DNA from: Cupriavidus basilensis
GTDB taxonomy: Bacteria > Pseudomonadota > Gammaproteobacteria > Burkholderiales > Burkholderiaceae
NCBI RefSeq assembly: GCF_000876015.1
Contig: NZ_BBQM01000003.1
Coordinates: forward strand, 84,541 to 148,540
Length of the DNA stretch: 64,000 nucleotides
Direction: 5' to 3'
The notes below the pieces were generated by a model. It had not been told where the DNA came from. It made no database searches and saw only the letters and a list, made by a program, of their open reading frames with translations. The translations under genes and the position numbers were made by a program. Shown here piece by piece: positions 44,071 to 57,762 of the stretch. Within the stretch, counting starts at the first letter, position 1. The number at the start of each line of letters is the position of its first letter.

Positions 44071-45093
44071 TCAGGCGCGGTGCAGGAGCTTGCGCAGCTC
44101 CACGAACACCATTTCCGGCTCGATGTCTTTCAGGCATCGCAAGTGGCCCAGGGGACACTCGCGCTTGAAGCAAGGGCTGCATTCGAGCTGCAGCCACATG
44201 ATACTAGCAGCCTGCGACAGCGGGGGCGTGTGGCGCGGGTCGCTCGAGCCGAACACCGCCACCTGCGGCCGGTTCAGCGCCGCGGTGACGTGCATCAGGC
44301 CGGAGTCGTTGCAGACCGCGCCCTCGGCCAGCGCCAGCAGGTCCACGGCGTCGTCCAGCGAGGTCTGGCCGCACAGGTTGCGCACGAACGGCGCGCCGGC
44401 GACGATCTCGGCGGCGATCTCCGCGTCCTTGGGCGAGCCCAGCGTGACCATCTGCGCGTAGGGGAACGAGCGCTTGAGCATCTGCGCCAGCTCGGCGAAG
44501 TGCGCCGCCGGCCAGCGCTTGGCCGGGCCAAACTCGGCGCCCGGGCAGAACGCGATCAGGCGCGTGCCGGGCGGGATGCCGAAGCGCTCGGCGGTCTTGG
44601 CCATGCGCGCCGGGTCGGTGCGCAGGCGCGGCTCGGGCAGGTCCTCGGGCAGGCGCGCGCCGGGCTTGAGCGCCAGCCGCGCGTAGTGCTCGACCATCGG
44701 CGGGCGCTGGTCGCGCGGCGGGTTGGCGTGGCGGATGTTGAGCATGCCGAAGCGCGCCTCGCCGCGGTAGCCGACGCGCAGCGGAATGCCGGCCAGCCAC
44801 GGGATCAGCGCCGACTTGAGCGAGTTGGGCAGCACGTAGGCGGCGTCGTAGCCTTCGTTCTTGAGCTGCTGCGCGAACATCAGCCGCGCCGAGAGCTGCA
44901 GCTTGCCGTGCGCCAGCTCGCTCGGGAACACCTGGTTGATCTCGGGCATGCGCGCCAGCACCGGCGCCACCCATTTGGGGGCGAGGGCGTCGATCAGCAG
45001 GCGCGGATGGCGCGCCTTCATGAGCGAGAAGAGCGGCTGCGCCATCAGGGCGTCGCCGATCCAGTTGGGGGCGATGACGAGGGCTTTTTTCAT
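44071..45093 (-). CDS. waaF: ADP-heptose--LPS heptosyltransferase II
   Basis: The 340-residue GT9 glycosyltransferase begins MKKALVIAPNWIGDALMAQ, the WaaF opening, and has IAFCPGAEFGPAKRWP and CNDSGLMHVTAALNRPQVAVFGSSDPRHTPP (nucleotide-sugar binding). A cysteine-rich end (CSPCFKRECPLGHLRCL) is typical. It adds the second heptose of the LPS inner core at the inner face of the inner membrane. Confidence 0.95.
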   Translation of the reverse strand: MKKALVIAPNWIGDALMAQPLFSLMKARHPRLLIDALAPKWVAPVLARMPEINQVFPSELAHGKLQLSARLMFAQQLKNEGYDAAYVLPNSLKSALIPWLAGIPLRVGYRGEARFGMLNIRHANPPRDQRPPMVEHYARLALKPGARLPEDLPEPRLRTDPARMAKTAERFGIPPGTRLIAFCPGAEFGPAKRWPAAHFAELAQMLKRSFPYAQMVTLGSPKDAEIAAEIVAGAPFVRNLCGQTSLDDAVDLLALAEGAVCNDSGLMHVTAALNRPQVAVFGSSDPRHTPPLSQAASIMWLQLECSPCFKRECPLGHLRCLKDIEPEMVFVELRKLLHRA

Positions 45094-45175
45094 GGATGGG
45101 GCGCTGCCGGAAAGAAAGGCGTGATGCAGGCGCTGACGGTGCCGGCGGGCAGGCCGGCCGCGCGCGCCGCGCACG

Positions 45176-45215
45176 CCGACACTCCGGCGCGCCTGGAGGC
45201 GGGCCGGAGTGTCGG
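45176..45215. terminator. 13-bp hairpin after the zinc-finger gene
   Basis: CCGACACTCCGGC (45176-45188) pairs perfectly with GCCGGAGTGTCGG (45203-45215). It lies 27 bp past the stop of the leftward zinc-finger gene. No T run is visible. Confidence 0.6.
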
Positions 45216-45241
45216 GACGGTGCGGTCAGGCGTGGAGCGCG

Positions 45242-45436
45242 TCAGTGGTGGCCCTTGATGACGGTGCCTGCCTTGAGCTTGTAGACGGTGCCGCAGTACG
45301 GGCACTTCACTTCGCCGGTGTCCACCACGTCGAGGAAAACGCGCGGATGGTAGTTCCAGGCGGGCGTGTTGCCGGTGGGGCAGTGCAGCGGAAGGTCTTC
45401 TGCGCCGATTTCGATTACGGAGGCGGTTTGCGTCAT
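45242..45436 (-). CDS. Small zinc-finger (zf-CHCC) protein
   Basis: The 64-residue protein ends with HPRVFLDVVDTGEVKCPYCGTVYKL; with Cys19 (LHCPTG) and a His this makes the CHCC zinc site of the NDUFS6/YPO-like family. Its function in bacteria is not established. It lies about 100 bp after ilvE in the same direction, a common arrangement in beta-proteobacteria. Confidence 0.88.
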   Translation of the reverse strand: MTQTASVIEIGAEDLPLHCPTGNTPAWNYHPRVFLDVVDTGEVKCPYCGTVYKLKAGTVIKGHH

Positions 45437-45538
45437 GGTCTTGCGAGGATGGTGTTGGTCTTGTGGGGAACAGGGGGCGCCGGGCGCTGGCCCGGCGGCT
45501 GGGTTCGATGCGTCCGCGGCAGGCTTGCGTGGCCGCGC

Positions 45539-46459
45539 TCAGACCAGCGTCAGCCAGCGCTTGTACTGCTCGCTGGTGCCGCCCACGGCGGCGAAGAAGG
45601 CGTCCTGCACGCGCTTGGTGACGGGGCCGCGGCGGCCTTCGCCGATGATGCGGTCGTCGAGCTCGCGGATCGGCGTGACTTCGGCCGCGGTGCCGGTGAA
45701 GAAGGCTTCATCGGCGCAGTAGACCTCGTCGCGCGTGATGCGCTTCTCGCGCACCGGGATGCCGAGGTCGCGCGCGATGGTGAGGATGGCGTCGCGCGTG
45801 ATGCCGTCCAGGCACGAGGCCAGGTCGGGCGTGTAGATCACGCCGTCGCGCACCACGAACACGTTCTCGCCGGAGCCTTCGCTGACGTAGCCTTCGGTGT
45901 CGAGCAGCAGCGCCTCGTCGTAGCCGAGGCTGGTGGCTTCCTGGTTGGCCAGGATCGAATTGATGTAGTAGCCGCTGGCCTTGGCGCGCACCAGCGAGAC
46001 GTTGACGTGGTGGCGCGTGAACGAGGAGGTCTTGACGCGGATGCCGCGCTCCATGCCTTCCTCGCCCAGGTAGGCGCCCCACGGCCACGCGGCGATGGCC
46101 ACGTGGATGGTGTTGCCCTTGGCCGACACGCCGAGCTTTTCCGAGCCGATCCACACCAGCGGGCGGATGTAGCAGGATTCGAGCTGGTTGGCCTTGACCA
46201 CCTCGCGCTGCGCCTGCGCCAGCGTGGCCTCGTCGAACGGCATCGCCATCTGGAAGATCTTGGCGGAGTTGAACAGGCGGCGGGTGTGTTCCTTGAGGCG
46301 GAAGATCGCGGTGCCGTCCGGCGTCTTGTACGCGCGCACCCCCTCGAACACGCCCATGCCATAGTGCAGGGTATGGGTGAGCACGTGGATCTTGGCGTCG
46401 CGCCATTCGATCAACTTGCCATCCATCCAGATTTTTCCGTCGCGATCCGCCATCGACAT
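45539..46459 (-). CDS. ilvE: Branched-chain amino acid aminotransferase
   Basis: A 306-residue class IV PLP aminotransferase. LHYGMGVFEGVRAY, SCYIRPLVWIG, the PLP lysine in VRAKASGYYINSILA, and DEALLLDTEGYVSEGSGENVFVV are the family motifs. It makes or degrades Leu, Ile and Val. The ATG at 46459 follows GGAG. It diverges from the SNF2 helicase gene. Confidence 0.96.
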   Translation of the reverse strand: MSMADRDGKIWMDGKLIEWRDAKIHVLTHTLHYGMGVFEGVRAYKTPDGTAIFRLKEHTRRLFNSAKIFQMAMPFDEATLAQAQREVVKANQLESCYIRPLVWIGSEKLGVSAKGNTIHVAIAAWPWGAYLGEEGMERGIRVKTSSFTRHHVNVSLVRAKASGYYINSILANQEATSLGYDEALLLDTEGYVSEGSGENVFVVRDGVIYTPDLASCLDGITRDAILTIARDLGIPVREKRITRDEVYCADEAFFTGTAAEVTPIRELDDRIIGEGRRGPVTKRVQDAFFAAVGGTSEQYKRWLTLV

Positions 46460-46566
46460 GGTTTTCTCCGTGTGCGTCGTCAGCAATACAAAAGCGACAT
46501 TGTAAACCCCGGGACCCCCGGTGCCAACGCGGTCGCGGCGCCGGTGCGGCTTAAAATCGTCACATT

Positions 46567-50478
<3,912 letters not shown>

Positions 50479-50680
50479 GCCGGCCCGCGGCGCGGCCCGG
50501 TACGTCATGTCTGCTTATGCCAACATGGCATACCTTCAAGCGATCTGGATCGTTGGTGATGCGGCGGATCGTTGGTATCTTGCTGTCCTGGCCCGGGGCG
50601 CAGACCCCGGCCGCGCGCCCCTGGCCCCAGCCTTGCTTCGCCCTGAACTCCCGCGATCCTTTTTTCCGACGGTGCCCCCC

Positions 50681-51712
50681 ATGTTCCGCATTGCTTCCCG
50701 CCGCTTCCCATTCAGCACCCGCGCTTCGCGCCTGGCCGCCGGTCTCGGCGCGCTGGCGGCGATCTGCGCCGTTTCCACACTTTCGGCGCCGGCCCGCGCC
50801 CAGGGCGCGGCATGGCCGAACCAGCCGATCACCATCCTGATGGGCTTCACCGCCGGCTCGGGCGTGGACATGGTCGGCCGCACGCTGCAGGAATCGCTGC
50901 AGAAGTCGCTCAAGACCACCATCATCTACGACTACCGGCCCGGCGCCGGCGGCAACGTGGCCTCCGAAGTGGTGGCCCACGCCAAGCCCGACGGCTACAC
51001 GCTGCTGCTCGGCACCGCCGCCACCCACGGCATCAACCCGGCGCTGTACAAGAGCCTGCCGTTCGACGCCGAGGCCGACTTCACGCCGGTGGCGCCGCTG
51101 GTCGAGGTCTCCAACGTGCTGACCGTGAACCCGGCCGTGATCGACGTGAAGTCGGTCAAGGAATTCATCGAGAAGGTCAAGGCCAACCCCGGCAAGTACA
51201 ACTACGCCTCCACCGGCAACGGCACCGGCACGCACCTGGCCTTCGCCGAGTTCAACGCGCGCGCCGGGCTGGACATGGTGCACGTGCCGTACAAGGGCGG
51301 CCCCGACGCGCTGCAGGCCGTGCTCAAGGGCGAGGTCTGCTGCATCTTCAACCAGGTGCAGAGCGTGCTGCCGCAATACCGCGCCGGCAAGGTGCGCCTG
51401 CTCGGCGTGACCACCAAGGGCCGCGTGGCGGTGATCCCGGAAGTGCCGACCATCGCCGAGAGCGGCCTGGCGGGCTTCAACAGCACCATCTGGTTCGGTT
51501 TCTTCGGGCCGAAGGGGCTCGATCCGAAGATCAGCAAGAAGATCAACGACGCGGTCAAGGTGGCGCTGGAAACGCCGGCGATCCGGCAGAAGCTGATCGA
51601 GGCGGGGAATTCGCCGCGCGTCGAGACCGTGGAGCAGTTCCGGGAGACGGTGAAGGCGGACCGGAAGAAGTGGGCGGGGGTGGTGAAGAGTGTGGGGGCT
51701 TCTATTGATTGA
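50681..51712 (+). CDS. Bug (TctC) family tripartite tricarboxylate transporter binding protein
   Basis: The 343-residue periplasmic protein has a signal peptide ending APARAQG, then WPNQPITILMGFTAGSGVDMVGR and YRPGAGGNVASEVV, classic Bug motifs, with later VPYKGGPDALQAVLKGEV. Such proteins bind carboxylates or amides for TctAB permeases, but are often orphans, as here. Beta-proteobacteria have many copies. The ligand cannot be inferred. Confidence 0.92.
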   Translation: MFRIASRRFPFSTRASRLAAGLGALAAICAVSTLSAPARAQGAAWPNQPITILMGFTAGSGVDMVGRTLQESLQKSLKTTIIYDYRPGAGGNVASEVVAHAKPDGYTLLLGTAATHGINPALYKSLPFDAEADFTPVAPLVEVSNVLTVNPAVIDVKSVKEFIEKVKANPGKYNYASTGNGTGTHLAFAEFNARAGLDMVHVPYKGGPDALQAVLKGEVCCIFNQVQSVLPQYRAGKVRLLGVTTKGRVAVIPEVPTIAESGLAGFNSTIWFGFFGPKGLDPKISKKINDAVKVALETPAIRQKLIEAGNSPRVETVEQFRETVKADRKKWAGVVKSVGASID

Positions 51713-51817
51713 TTTGGGCGATGTGGCTGGTTGACGGTGTGGTGTGGCTGGCCGGTGCTGACTGGCGTTTCCACCTTCAACGTCAACTGCGGTTTCACCT
51801 CCCCTGCGGGGAGGCGA

Positions 51818-51847
51818 CCTACTTTCTTGTCTCGCCAAGAAAGTAGG
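51818..51847. repeat. Dispersed palindrome, copy 1
   Basis: CCTACTTTCTTG and CAAGAAAGTAGG (12 bp each) enclose TCTCGC. A related palindrome with a 13-bp stem lies at 63497-63527, and both are followed by a similar AAGAA-G-CG context. Confidence 0.8.
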
Positions 51848-51860
51848 CAAAGAAGGCGAC

Positions 51861-51998
51861 CCGGATGCGGCGACATCCCCTCGCCGTCGAACCTGGAAGA
51901 GCGGCCGGGGCGCAAACTCGGATCGCCTCAAGGCGATCCTCAGACATGCGCCCCTCTTCTCCGCTCTTCCAGGTCCGCCGGCGAGGCGCCGCATACGG
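51861..51998. repeat. Large nested inverted repeat
   Basis: Five stems nest in order: 51865-51872 with 51987-51994, 51880-51886 with 51979-51985, 51891-51904 with 51961-51974 (14 bp, perfect), 51907-51913 with 51948-51954, and 51920-51928 with 51931-51939. Together they can fold ~138 nt into one long arm. Function unknown. Confidence 0.8.
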
Positions 51999-52099
51999 GA
52001 CCTGACCCCCTCCACGGCTCGCTTCGCTTTGCCGTGGGCGCGCCGGGAATCCGGGGGTTTGGCTGTCTTTTCCTTGTCTTATTCCTGTTAAGCGGATGC

Positions 52100-52127
52100 T
52101 TACGAGGGTGCGGGGTGGCTCTATAAT
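52100..52127 (+). promoter_or_regulatory. Probable promoter of azlCD
   Basis: TATAAT at 52122-52127 is a consensus -10; the upstream TTACGA at 52100-52105 is a weak -35 with a 16-bp spacer. The azlC start follows at 52188. Confidence 0.55.
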
Positions 52128-52187
52128 GGCCGCTTGCCTGCGCGGGCTTGCCTGCCCGGCGCAGCCGCCCCATCCATCCCTCGCATC

Positions 52188-53003
52188 ATGACCCTCCAGT
52201 CTCCCCAGGCGCTGCAGCGTGCCTGGCAGCGTTTTGATCCGGCCGAACGGGCGGGTTTCGTCGATGGCGCGCGTCATTTCGCGCCTTCCTTGCCGGCGGT
52301 GTTTTCGTGGGGGCTGGTGACGGGCGTGGCGATGAGCAAGTCGGTCATGACGGTGCCGGAGGCCATCGGCATGTCGCTGCTGGTCTACGCGGGGTCGGCG
52401 CAGCTGGCGGTGCTGCCGCTGTTCGCGGCGGGTTTGCCGCTGTGGACGATCTGGCTGACGGCGGCCGTCGTCAACCTGCGCTTCGTGATCTTCAGCGCGG
52501 GGCTGCAGCCGCATTTCAGCCATCTGCCGCTGTGGCGCCGCACGCTGCTGGGGTCGTTCAACGGCGACCTGCACTTCGTCTATTTCATGCAGCGCTATGC
52601 CACGCCGGGCTACGAGCCGGGCAAGGAAGGGTATTTTTGGGGCATGGCGCTGACCAACTTCGTCATGTGGCAGGTCTCGTCCATCGTCGGCATCGTGCTG
52701 GCCAGCGCGTTTCCGGACAGCTGGGGGCTGGCGCTGGCCGGCACGATGGCGCTGATCCCGGTGATGGTGTCCACCATCGGCTCGCGCTCGACGCTGCTGG
52801 CGGTCGCGGTGGCGGCCACGCTGGCGCTGCTGTGCTTCGACCTGCCTTACCGGCTCGGGCTGGTGGCGGCGGTGGTGGGGGCGATCGCCGCGGGCATGGC
52901 CAGCGACGAGCTGGCGGCGCGCGCCACCTTGCGCGGCATCCGCCGGCGCAATGCCGGGGCCGGGCGTGCCGGCGCGGCGCCTTCGGCGGAGGACCGCGCA
53001 TGA
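52188..53003 (+). CDS. azlC: AzlC family branched-chain amino acid exporter, large subunit
   Basis: The 271-residue membrane protein has AzlC motifs (GARHFAPSLPAVFSWGLVTGVAM, LLVYAGSAQLAVLPL, VVNLRFVIFSAGL) and about seven helices. With AzlD it exports branched-chain or related amino acids. The ATG of azlD overlaps its stop (ATGA). Confidence 0.93.
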   Translation: MTLQSPQALQRAWQRFDPAERAGFVDGARHFAPSLPAVFSWGLVTGVAMSKSVMTVPEAIGMSLLVYAGSAQLAVLPLFAAGLPLWTIWLTAAVVNLRFVIFSAGLQPHFSHLPLWRRTLLGSFNGDLHFVYFMQRYATPGYEPGKEGYFWGMALTNFVMWQVSSIVGIVLASAFPDSWGLALAGTMALIPVMVSTIGSRSTLLAVAVAATLALLCFDLPYRLGLVAAVVGAIAAGMASDELAARATLRGIRRRNAGAGRAGAAPSAEDRA

Positions 53004-53323
53004 GCCATTTCCAGATCTGGGTCGCGCTGGCCGGCATGGCGCTGGTGACGATCGTCACGCGCGCGCTGTTCCTGATGGCGGGCGAGCGCGTGAGCGTGCC
53101 GGACCGCCTCCAGCGCGCGCTGCGCTATGCGCCGGCGGCCGCGCTGGCGGCCATCATCCTGCCGGACCTGATGACGTGGCAGGGGCATTTCTCGGTGGCG
53201 CCGGGCAACTTCAAGCTGGTGGCCGGCGCGGTGGCGATGGGGTTCTACCTGCTGACGCGGCGCATGGTCGGCATGATCGCGGCCGGGATGGCGGTGTACA
53301 CGGGCCTGCGCCTGTTCGCCTGA
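53000..53323 (+). CDS. azlD: AzlD family exporter, small subunit
   Basis: A 107-residue protein with four hydrophobic segments, including VALAGMALVTIVTRALFLMAG and LRYAPAAALAAIILPDLM, as in AzlD. It is translationally coupled to azlC. It converges on the LuxR-type gene with a 17-bp gap. Confidence 0.92.
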   Translation: MSHFQIWVALAGMALVTIVTRALFLMAGERVSVPDRLQRALRYAPAAALAAIILPDLMTWQGHFSVAPGNFKLVAGAVAMGFYLLTRRMVGMIAAGMAVYTGLRLFA

Positions 53324-53340
53324 GCCTCGCCGGGGGCCGG

Positions 53341-54492
53341 TCAGTCCGGCTTGCCGCCGTCACCGCCGCCGTCGCCGCCGTCGGCTTCCGGCCCCGGCCC
53401 GAGCGCCGCGCCCAGCTGGGTCAGCAGCCGCGCCAGGCGCGCCTGGGTGCCGGTGCCGGTCTTGAGGAACACCGCCTTGAGCTGGCTGCGCGCGGTCTCG
53501 TGGCGCACGCGCAGGCGCTCGCTGGCTTCGGGCAGGCCCATGCCGGTGGCCAGCAGGGCGGCGAGCCGGATTTCGGCCGGCGTCAGCCCGTAGAGGTCGC
53601 GCAGCAGCCCGGGCAGGTGCGCGGCCGACGCGCCGTCTTCATGGATCACCACCAGCGCCGCCGGCTTCTGCCACGGCAGCGCGAAGCGGTGCGACGGCGG
53701 CAGCGGCAGCACGATCACCTGCGCGCTGGCGCCGTCGGGGTGGCGCGCCAGCGCCGCCTGGGCCGGCTGCGGGCTGTGCGCGGCGCAGGCGGCGGCCACC
53801 ATGTCGGCCAGCGGGCGGCCGAGCTGCCATTCGCTGGCCTTGCCGGCGGGGTCGAGCCGCCGCACCCAGCGCTCGCCGATGGCGTTGCTCAGCAGCACCT
53901 GCCGCTCGGCCGAGAAGGCGATCAGGCCGAACGACACGCGCTCCAGCACCTGCGCCGACAACCGGGCCTGCATGGTCAGCCCGAGCGTGCGGTCGCGCAT
54001 CGCCATCGCGGTGCGCATGTGGGGCAGCGCCCAGTCCAGCGCGCGCGTGTCGGCCTCGGTGAACACGCCCTGCGAGAACGAGCGCTGCAGGGCGAAATAC
54101 ACTTCGTAGTGCGGCTGCCGCTCGACCAGGCAGGCGGCGTAGGAGCACAGGTCGAAGCGGTGGAAGAAGTCGCGGTAGAACGGGCTGCGCCGCATGGCGC
54201 CTTCGCCGAAGTCGCGCGCGTCGATGTACCACTGCCCGGGCGAGAGCTTCTGCGCGAACAGCTTGCCCGGGTCGATCTCGTGGAATTCGCCCTCGTAGGC
54301 GGCGAGCAGTTCGTGCACGGGCCGCACCATCTCGCTGACGGTCATCAGGTCGCGGTCGGTGTCGCGCACGATCATCGACGCATGCGCGCAGCCGGCGAAG
54401 CTGCTGATGGCGTGCAGGCTGCGCTGCCAGGCCTGCGCGTCGAGAATGCCTTCGTACAAGCCACGGATTGCCCCGTGCATGTCCTCGTTCAT
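53341..54492 (-). CDS. LuxR-type transcriptional regulator
   Basis: The 383-residue protein has a long N-terminal sensing part and a C-terminal LuxR/NarL helix-turn-helix (YGLTPAEIRLAALLATGMGLPEASERLRVRHETARSQLKAVFLKTGTGTQ, read around residues 310-360). A Gly/Asp-rich tail ends it. Ligand and targets are unknown. An ATG at 54480 is a possible later start. Confidence 0.82.
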   Translation of the reverse strand: MNEDMHGAIRGLYEGILDAQAWQRSLHAISSFAGCAHASMIVRDTDRDLMTVSEMVRPVHELLAAYEGEFHEIDPGKLFAQKLSPGQWYIDARDFGEGAMRRSPFYRDFFHRFDLCSYAACLVERQPHYEVYFALQRSFSQGVFTEADTRALDWALPHMRTAMAMRDRTLGLTMQARLSAQVLERVSFGLIAFSAERQVLLSNAIGERWVRRLDPAGKASEWQLGRPLADMVAAACAAHSPQPAQAALARHPDGASAQVIVLPLPPSHRFALPWQKPAALVVIHEDGASAAHLPGLLRDLYGLTPAEIRLAALLATGMGLPEASERLRVRHETARSQLKAVFLKTGTGTQARLARLLTQLGAALGPGPEADGGDGGGDGGKPD

Positions 54493-54864
54493 GATTACCC
54501 CCGCATCGCGACAACGGCATGTGCCGTGTGGCGCCGGCGCCGCTTCCCGAAAGCGCGTCCGGCCTGGTGCCGTGGGTCCCGTCTGATATTGCCTGGCTTT
54601 GCCTGGTATCGCGGGCCTCTGGCTTGGTCTTCGCGTGCCCCTTTGTAGAGACAATGCACGCTGTGGCGCAGGTTACGAGACAGCCGGCGAATCTTTCACC
54701 CCCCGTTCAGGGGGTATGCCGCGGGGATGCGGCAGCTTTGCCTCCGGTTGTGATCGGCGGCTAACCCGGAGGTTGGGTAAGACGGCGCCCAAAACGCGCA
54801 AAACGGTAGTTGCGTTCAGGTAAAATGCCGAATTTCCCCGATTTTCGCTCTCTTCCACATCGCC
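54493..54864 (+). promoter_or_regulatory. Intergenic region upstream of pgk
   Basis: No gene is supported in these 372 bp. A TAAAAT -10-like element at 54821-54826 and short stems (for example GCCGC/GCGGC at 54719-54732) lie before pgk. The -35 is not clear. Confidence 0.4.
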
Positions 54865-56073
54865 ATGACCTCTGTCCTGCGTCTTTCCGATCTCATCTCC
54901 CAAGGCAAAATCGCCGGCAAGCGTGTCTTTATCCGCGCCGACCTGAACGTGCCCCAGGATGACGCCGGCCACATCACCGAAGACACCCGCATCCGCGCCT
55001 CGGTGCCGGCCATCGAGGCCTGCCTGGCCGCCGGCGCCGCGGTGATGGTGACTTCGCACCTGGGCCGCCCGACCGAGGGCGAGTTCAAGCCCGAGGATTC
55101 GCTGGCGCCGGTGGCCGCGCGCCTGTCCGAACTGCTGGGCAAGCCGGTCAGGCTCGTGCAGGACTGGGTCGACGGCACCGGCGAGGTCAGCCAGGTCAAG
55201 CCCGGCGAAGTGGTGCTGCTGGAAAACTGCCGCGTCAACAAGGGCGAGAAGAAGAACAGCGACGAACTCGCGCAGAAGATGGCGCGGCTGTGCGACGTCT
55301 ACGTCAACGACGCGTTCGGCACCGCCCACCGCGCCGAGGCCACCACGCACGGCATCGCCAAGTACGCGCCGGTGGCCTGCGCCGGCCCGCTGCTGGCGGC
55401 CGAGATCGACGCGCTGGGCAAGGCGCTGGGCCAGCCGGCGCGGCCGCTGGTGGCCATCGTCGCCGGCTCCAAGGTCTCGACCAAGCTGACCATCCTCAAG
55501 ACGCTGGCCGACAAGGTCGACAATCTGGTCGTCGGCGGCGGCATCGCCAACACCTTCATGCTGGCCGCCGGCCTGAAGATCGGCAAGTCGCTGGCCGAGC
55601 CGGACCTGGTGGCCGACGCGCGCGCCATCATCGAGCTGATGGCCGCGCGCGGCGCCTCGGTGCCCATTCCCGTCGACGTGGTGTGCGCCAAGGCATTCAG
55701 CGCCACCGCCGCGGCCACCGTCAAGGACGCCGCGGACGTGGCCGACGACGACATGATCCTGGACATCGGCCCGAAGACCGCGCAGATGCTGGCCGGGCAG
55801 CTCAAGGCCGCCGGCACCATCGTGTGGAACGGCCCGGTCGGCGTGTTCGAGTTCGACCAGTTCGGCAACGGCACGAAGGTGCTGGCCGGCGCCATCGCCG
55901 AGTCGAAGGCGTTCTCCATCGCCGGCGGCGGCGACACGCTGGCGGCCATCGCCAAGTACAACATCGCCGACCGCGTGGGCTACATCTCCACCGGCGGCGG
56001 CGCGTTCCTGGAATTCCTCGAGGGCAAGAAGCTGCCGGCCTTCGAAGTGCTGGAGCAGCGCGCGGCAGGCTGA
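54865..56073 (+). CDS. pgk: Phosphoglycerate kinase
   Basis: The 402-residue enzyme interconverts 1,3-bisphosphoglycerate and 3-phosphoglycerate with [53 protein letters not shown] and GGGDTLAAI are the family motifs. It begins a rightward run of glycolytic genes with pyk and fba. Confidence 0.98.
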   Translation: MTSVLRLSDLISQGKIAGKRVFIRADLNVPQDDAGHITEDTRIRASVPAIEACLAAGAAVMVTSHLGRPTEGEFKPEDSLAPVAARLSELLGKPVRLVQDWVDGTGEVSQVKPGEVVLLENCRVNKGEKKNSDELAQKMARLCDVYVNDAFGTAHRAEATTHGIAKYAPVACAGPLLAAEIDALGKALGQPARPLVAIVAGSKVSTKLTILKTLADKVDNLVVGGGIANTFMLAAGLKIGKSLAEPDLVADARAIIELMAARGASVPIPVDVVCAKAFSATAAATVKDAADVADDDMILDIGPKTAQMLAGQLKAAGTIVWNGPVGVFEFDQFGNGTKVLAGAIAESKAFSIAGGGDTLAAIAKYNIADRVGYISTGGGAFLEFLEGKKLPAFEVLEQRAAG

Positions 56074-56211
56074 GCCGGCACGCGCCGCGCGCCGCGCGGC
56101 GCCTGTGATGACGCCGCCGGTGCCCATCCACGAGATGGCGCCGGCGGCCCGACCATGCTGGACCGCGCGGCCACCGGACCGGGCCGGCCACAAGCCAAGG
56201 AAACAGTGTTC

Positions 56212-57648
56212 ATGACCCGCTCGACCAAGATCGTCGCCACCATCGGCCCCGCCTCCAGCACGCTGGAGGTGCTCACGCGCATGATCGCGGCGGGCGTGGA
56301 CGTGGTGCGCCTGAACTTTTCCCACGGCACGGCCCAGGACCATCTCGAGCGCGCCCGCCTGGTGCGCGAGGCGGCCCAGGCGTGCGGGCGCGAGGTCGCC
56401 ATCATGGCCGATCTGCAGGGCCCCAAGATCCGCGTGGGCAAGTTCGAGCAGGGCAAGATCACGCTCAAGGCCGGCGACCCGTTCGTCCTCGACGCGACCT
56501 GCGCGCTCGGCAACCAGGAGCGCGCCGGCCTCGACTACGAAGACCTGCCGCGCGACGTCGGCCCGGGCGACCTGCTGCTGCTCAACGACGGCCTGATCGT
56601 GCTGGTGGTCGAGCGCGTGTTCGGCCACGAGATCTTCACCACCGTGAAGATCGGCGGCGAGCTGTCCAACAACAAGGGCATCAACCGCCAGGGCGGCGGC
56701 CTGTCGGCGCCGGCGCTGACCGCCAAGGACATGGACGACATCAAGACCGCGATGGCGCTGGGCGCGGACTATGTGGCGGTGAGCTTCCCCAAGAACGCCA
56801 CCGACATGGAAATGGCGCGCCAGCTGGCCGCCGTGGCCGGCCAGCCGCACCAGCACAAGACCCGCATGATCGCCAAGATCGAGCGCGCCGAGGCGATCCG
56901 CCCGGGCGTGCTGGAAGAGATCCTGCAGGCGTGCGACGGCATCATGGTGGCGCGCGGCGATCTCGCCGTGGAAGTGGGCAACGCCGCGGTGCCGGCGCTG
57001 CAAAAGCGCATGATCCGGCTCGCGCGCGAGGCCAACAAGCTGACCATCACCGCCACCCAGATGATGGAGAGCATGATTGTCAACCCGGTGCCGACGCGCG
57101 CCGAGGTCTCGGACGTGGCCAACGCCGTGCTGGACGGCACCGACGCCGTGATGCTGTCGGCCGAGACCGCCGCCGGGCGCTACCCCGTGGAAACCGTGGA
57201 GGCGATGGCCGCGGTGTGCGTGGAAGCCGAGAAATCCGAGGTGGTGCAGCTCGACACCGATTTCCTCAACCAGACCTTCGCCCGCATCGACCAGTCGATC
57301 GCGATGGGTGCGCTGTTCACCGCCTATCATTTGCAGGTGAAGGCCATCGCCGCGCTGACCGATTCCGGCGCCACCGCGCTGTGGATGAGCCGGCACCGCA
57401 TCCACGTGCCGATCTACGCCATGACGCCCAACCTGGCCTCGCAGCGCAAGATGCAGCTCTACCGCAACGTGGTGGCGCTGCCGCTGGAAGCCAGCACCGA
57501 CCGCGACACCGCGCTGGAGCAGGCCGAGGAGCTGCTGCTGGCGCGCGGCGTGGTGCAGCGCGGCGACTTCATCGTGCTCACCATCGGCGAGCCGATGGGC
57601 CAGCCCGGCGGCACCAACACGCTGAAGATCGTCAGGGTCGGCGCCTGA
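56212..57648 (+). CDS. pyk: Pyruvate kinase
   Basis: A 478-residue enzyme with TKIVATIGPAS, RLNFSHG, IMADLQGPKIRVG, MIAKIERAEAI, GIMVARGDLAVEVG and ATQMMESMI, the standard motif order. It converts PEP and ADP to pyruvate and ATP. I chose the ATG at 56212; the frame is open further left. An inverted repeat rich in GCCGCCGG lies at about 56113-56148, between pgk and pyk. Confidence 0.97.
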   Translation: MTRSTKIVATIGPASSTLEVLTRMIAAGVDVVRLNFSHGTAQDHLERARLVREAAQACGREVAIMADLQGPKIRVGKFEQGKITLKAGDPFVLDATCALGNQERAGLDYEDLPRDVGPGDLLLLNDGLIVLVVERVFGHEIFTTVKIGGELSNNKGINRQGGGLSAPALTAKDMDDIKTAMALGADYVAVSFPKNATDMEMARQLAAVAGQPHQHKTRMIAKIERAEAIRPGVLEEILQACDGIMVARGDLAVEVGNAAVPALQKRMIRLAREANKLTITATQMMESMIVNPVPTRAEVSDVANAVLDGTDAVMLSAETAAGRYPVETVEAMAAVCVEAEKSEVVQLDTDFLNQTFARIDQSIAMGALFTAYHLQVKAIAALTDSGATALWMSRHRIHVPIYAMTPNLASQRKMQLYRNVVALPLEASTDRDTALEQAEELLLARGVVQRGDFIVLTIGEPMGQPGGTNTLKIVRVGA

Positions 57649-57762
57649 TGCCGGGGTCTGTGTCTTGCCGAGCGGAAGGGCAGGCGGGCGCCCGCGACAA
57701 TACGAATACGAAGAACCGAGCGAAATACCGAGACACCCCATTTTTTCTTTAGGAGTTTTGAC

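Larger units (their letters stand above)
51713..52187. other. Repeat-bearing intergenic region before azlC
   Basis: This 475-bp gap holds the palindrome at 51818-51847, a 138-nt nested hairpin (51861-51998) and the azlC promoter. I see no gene in it. The palindrome has a near copy at 63497-63527, so part of the region is a dispersed repeat. Confidence 0.6.
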
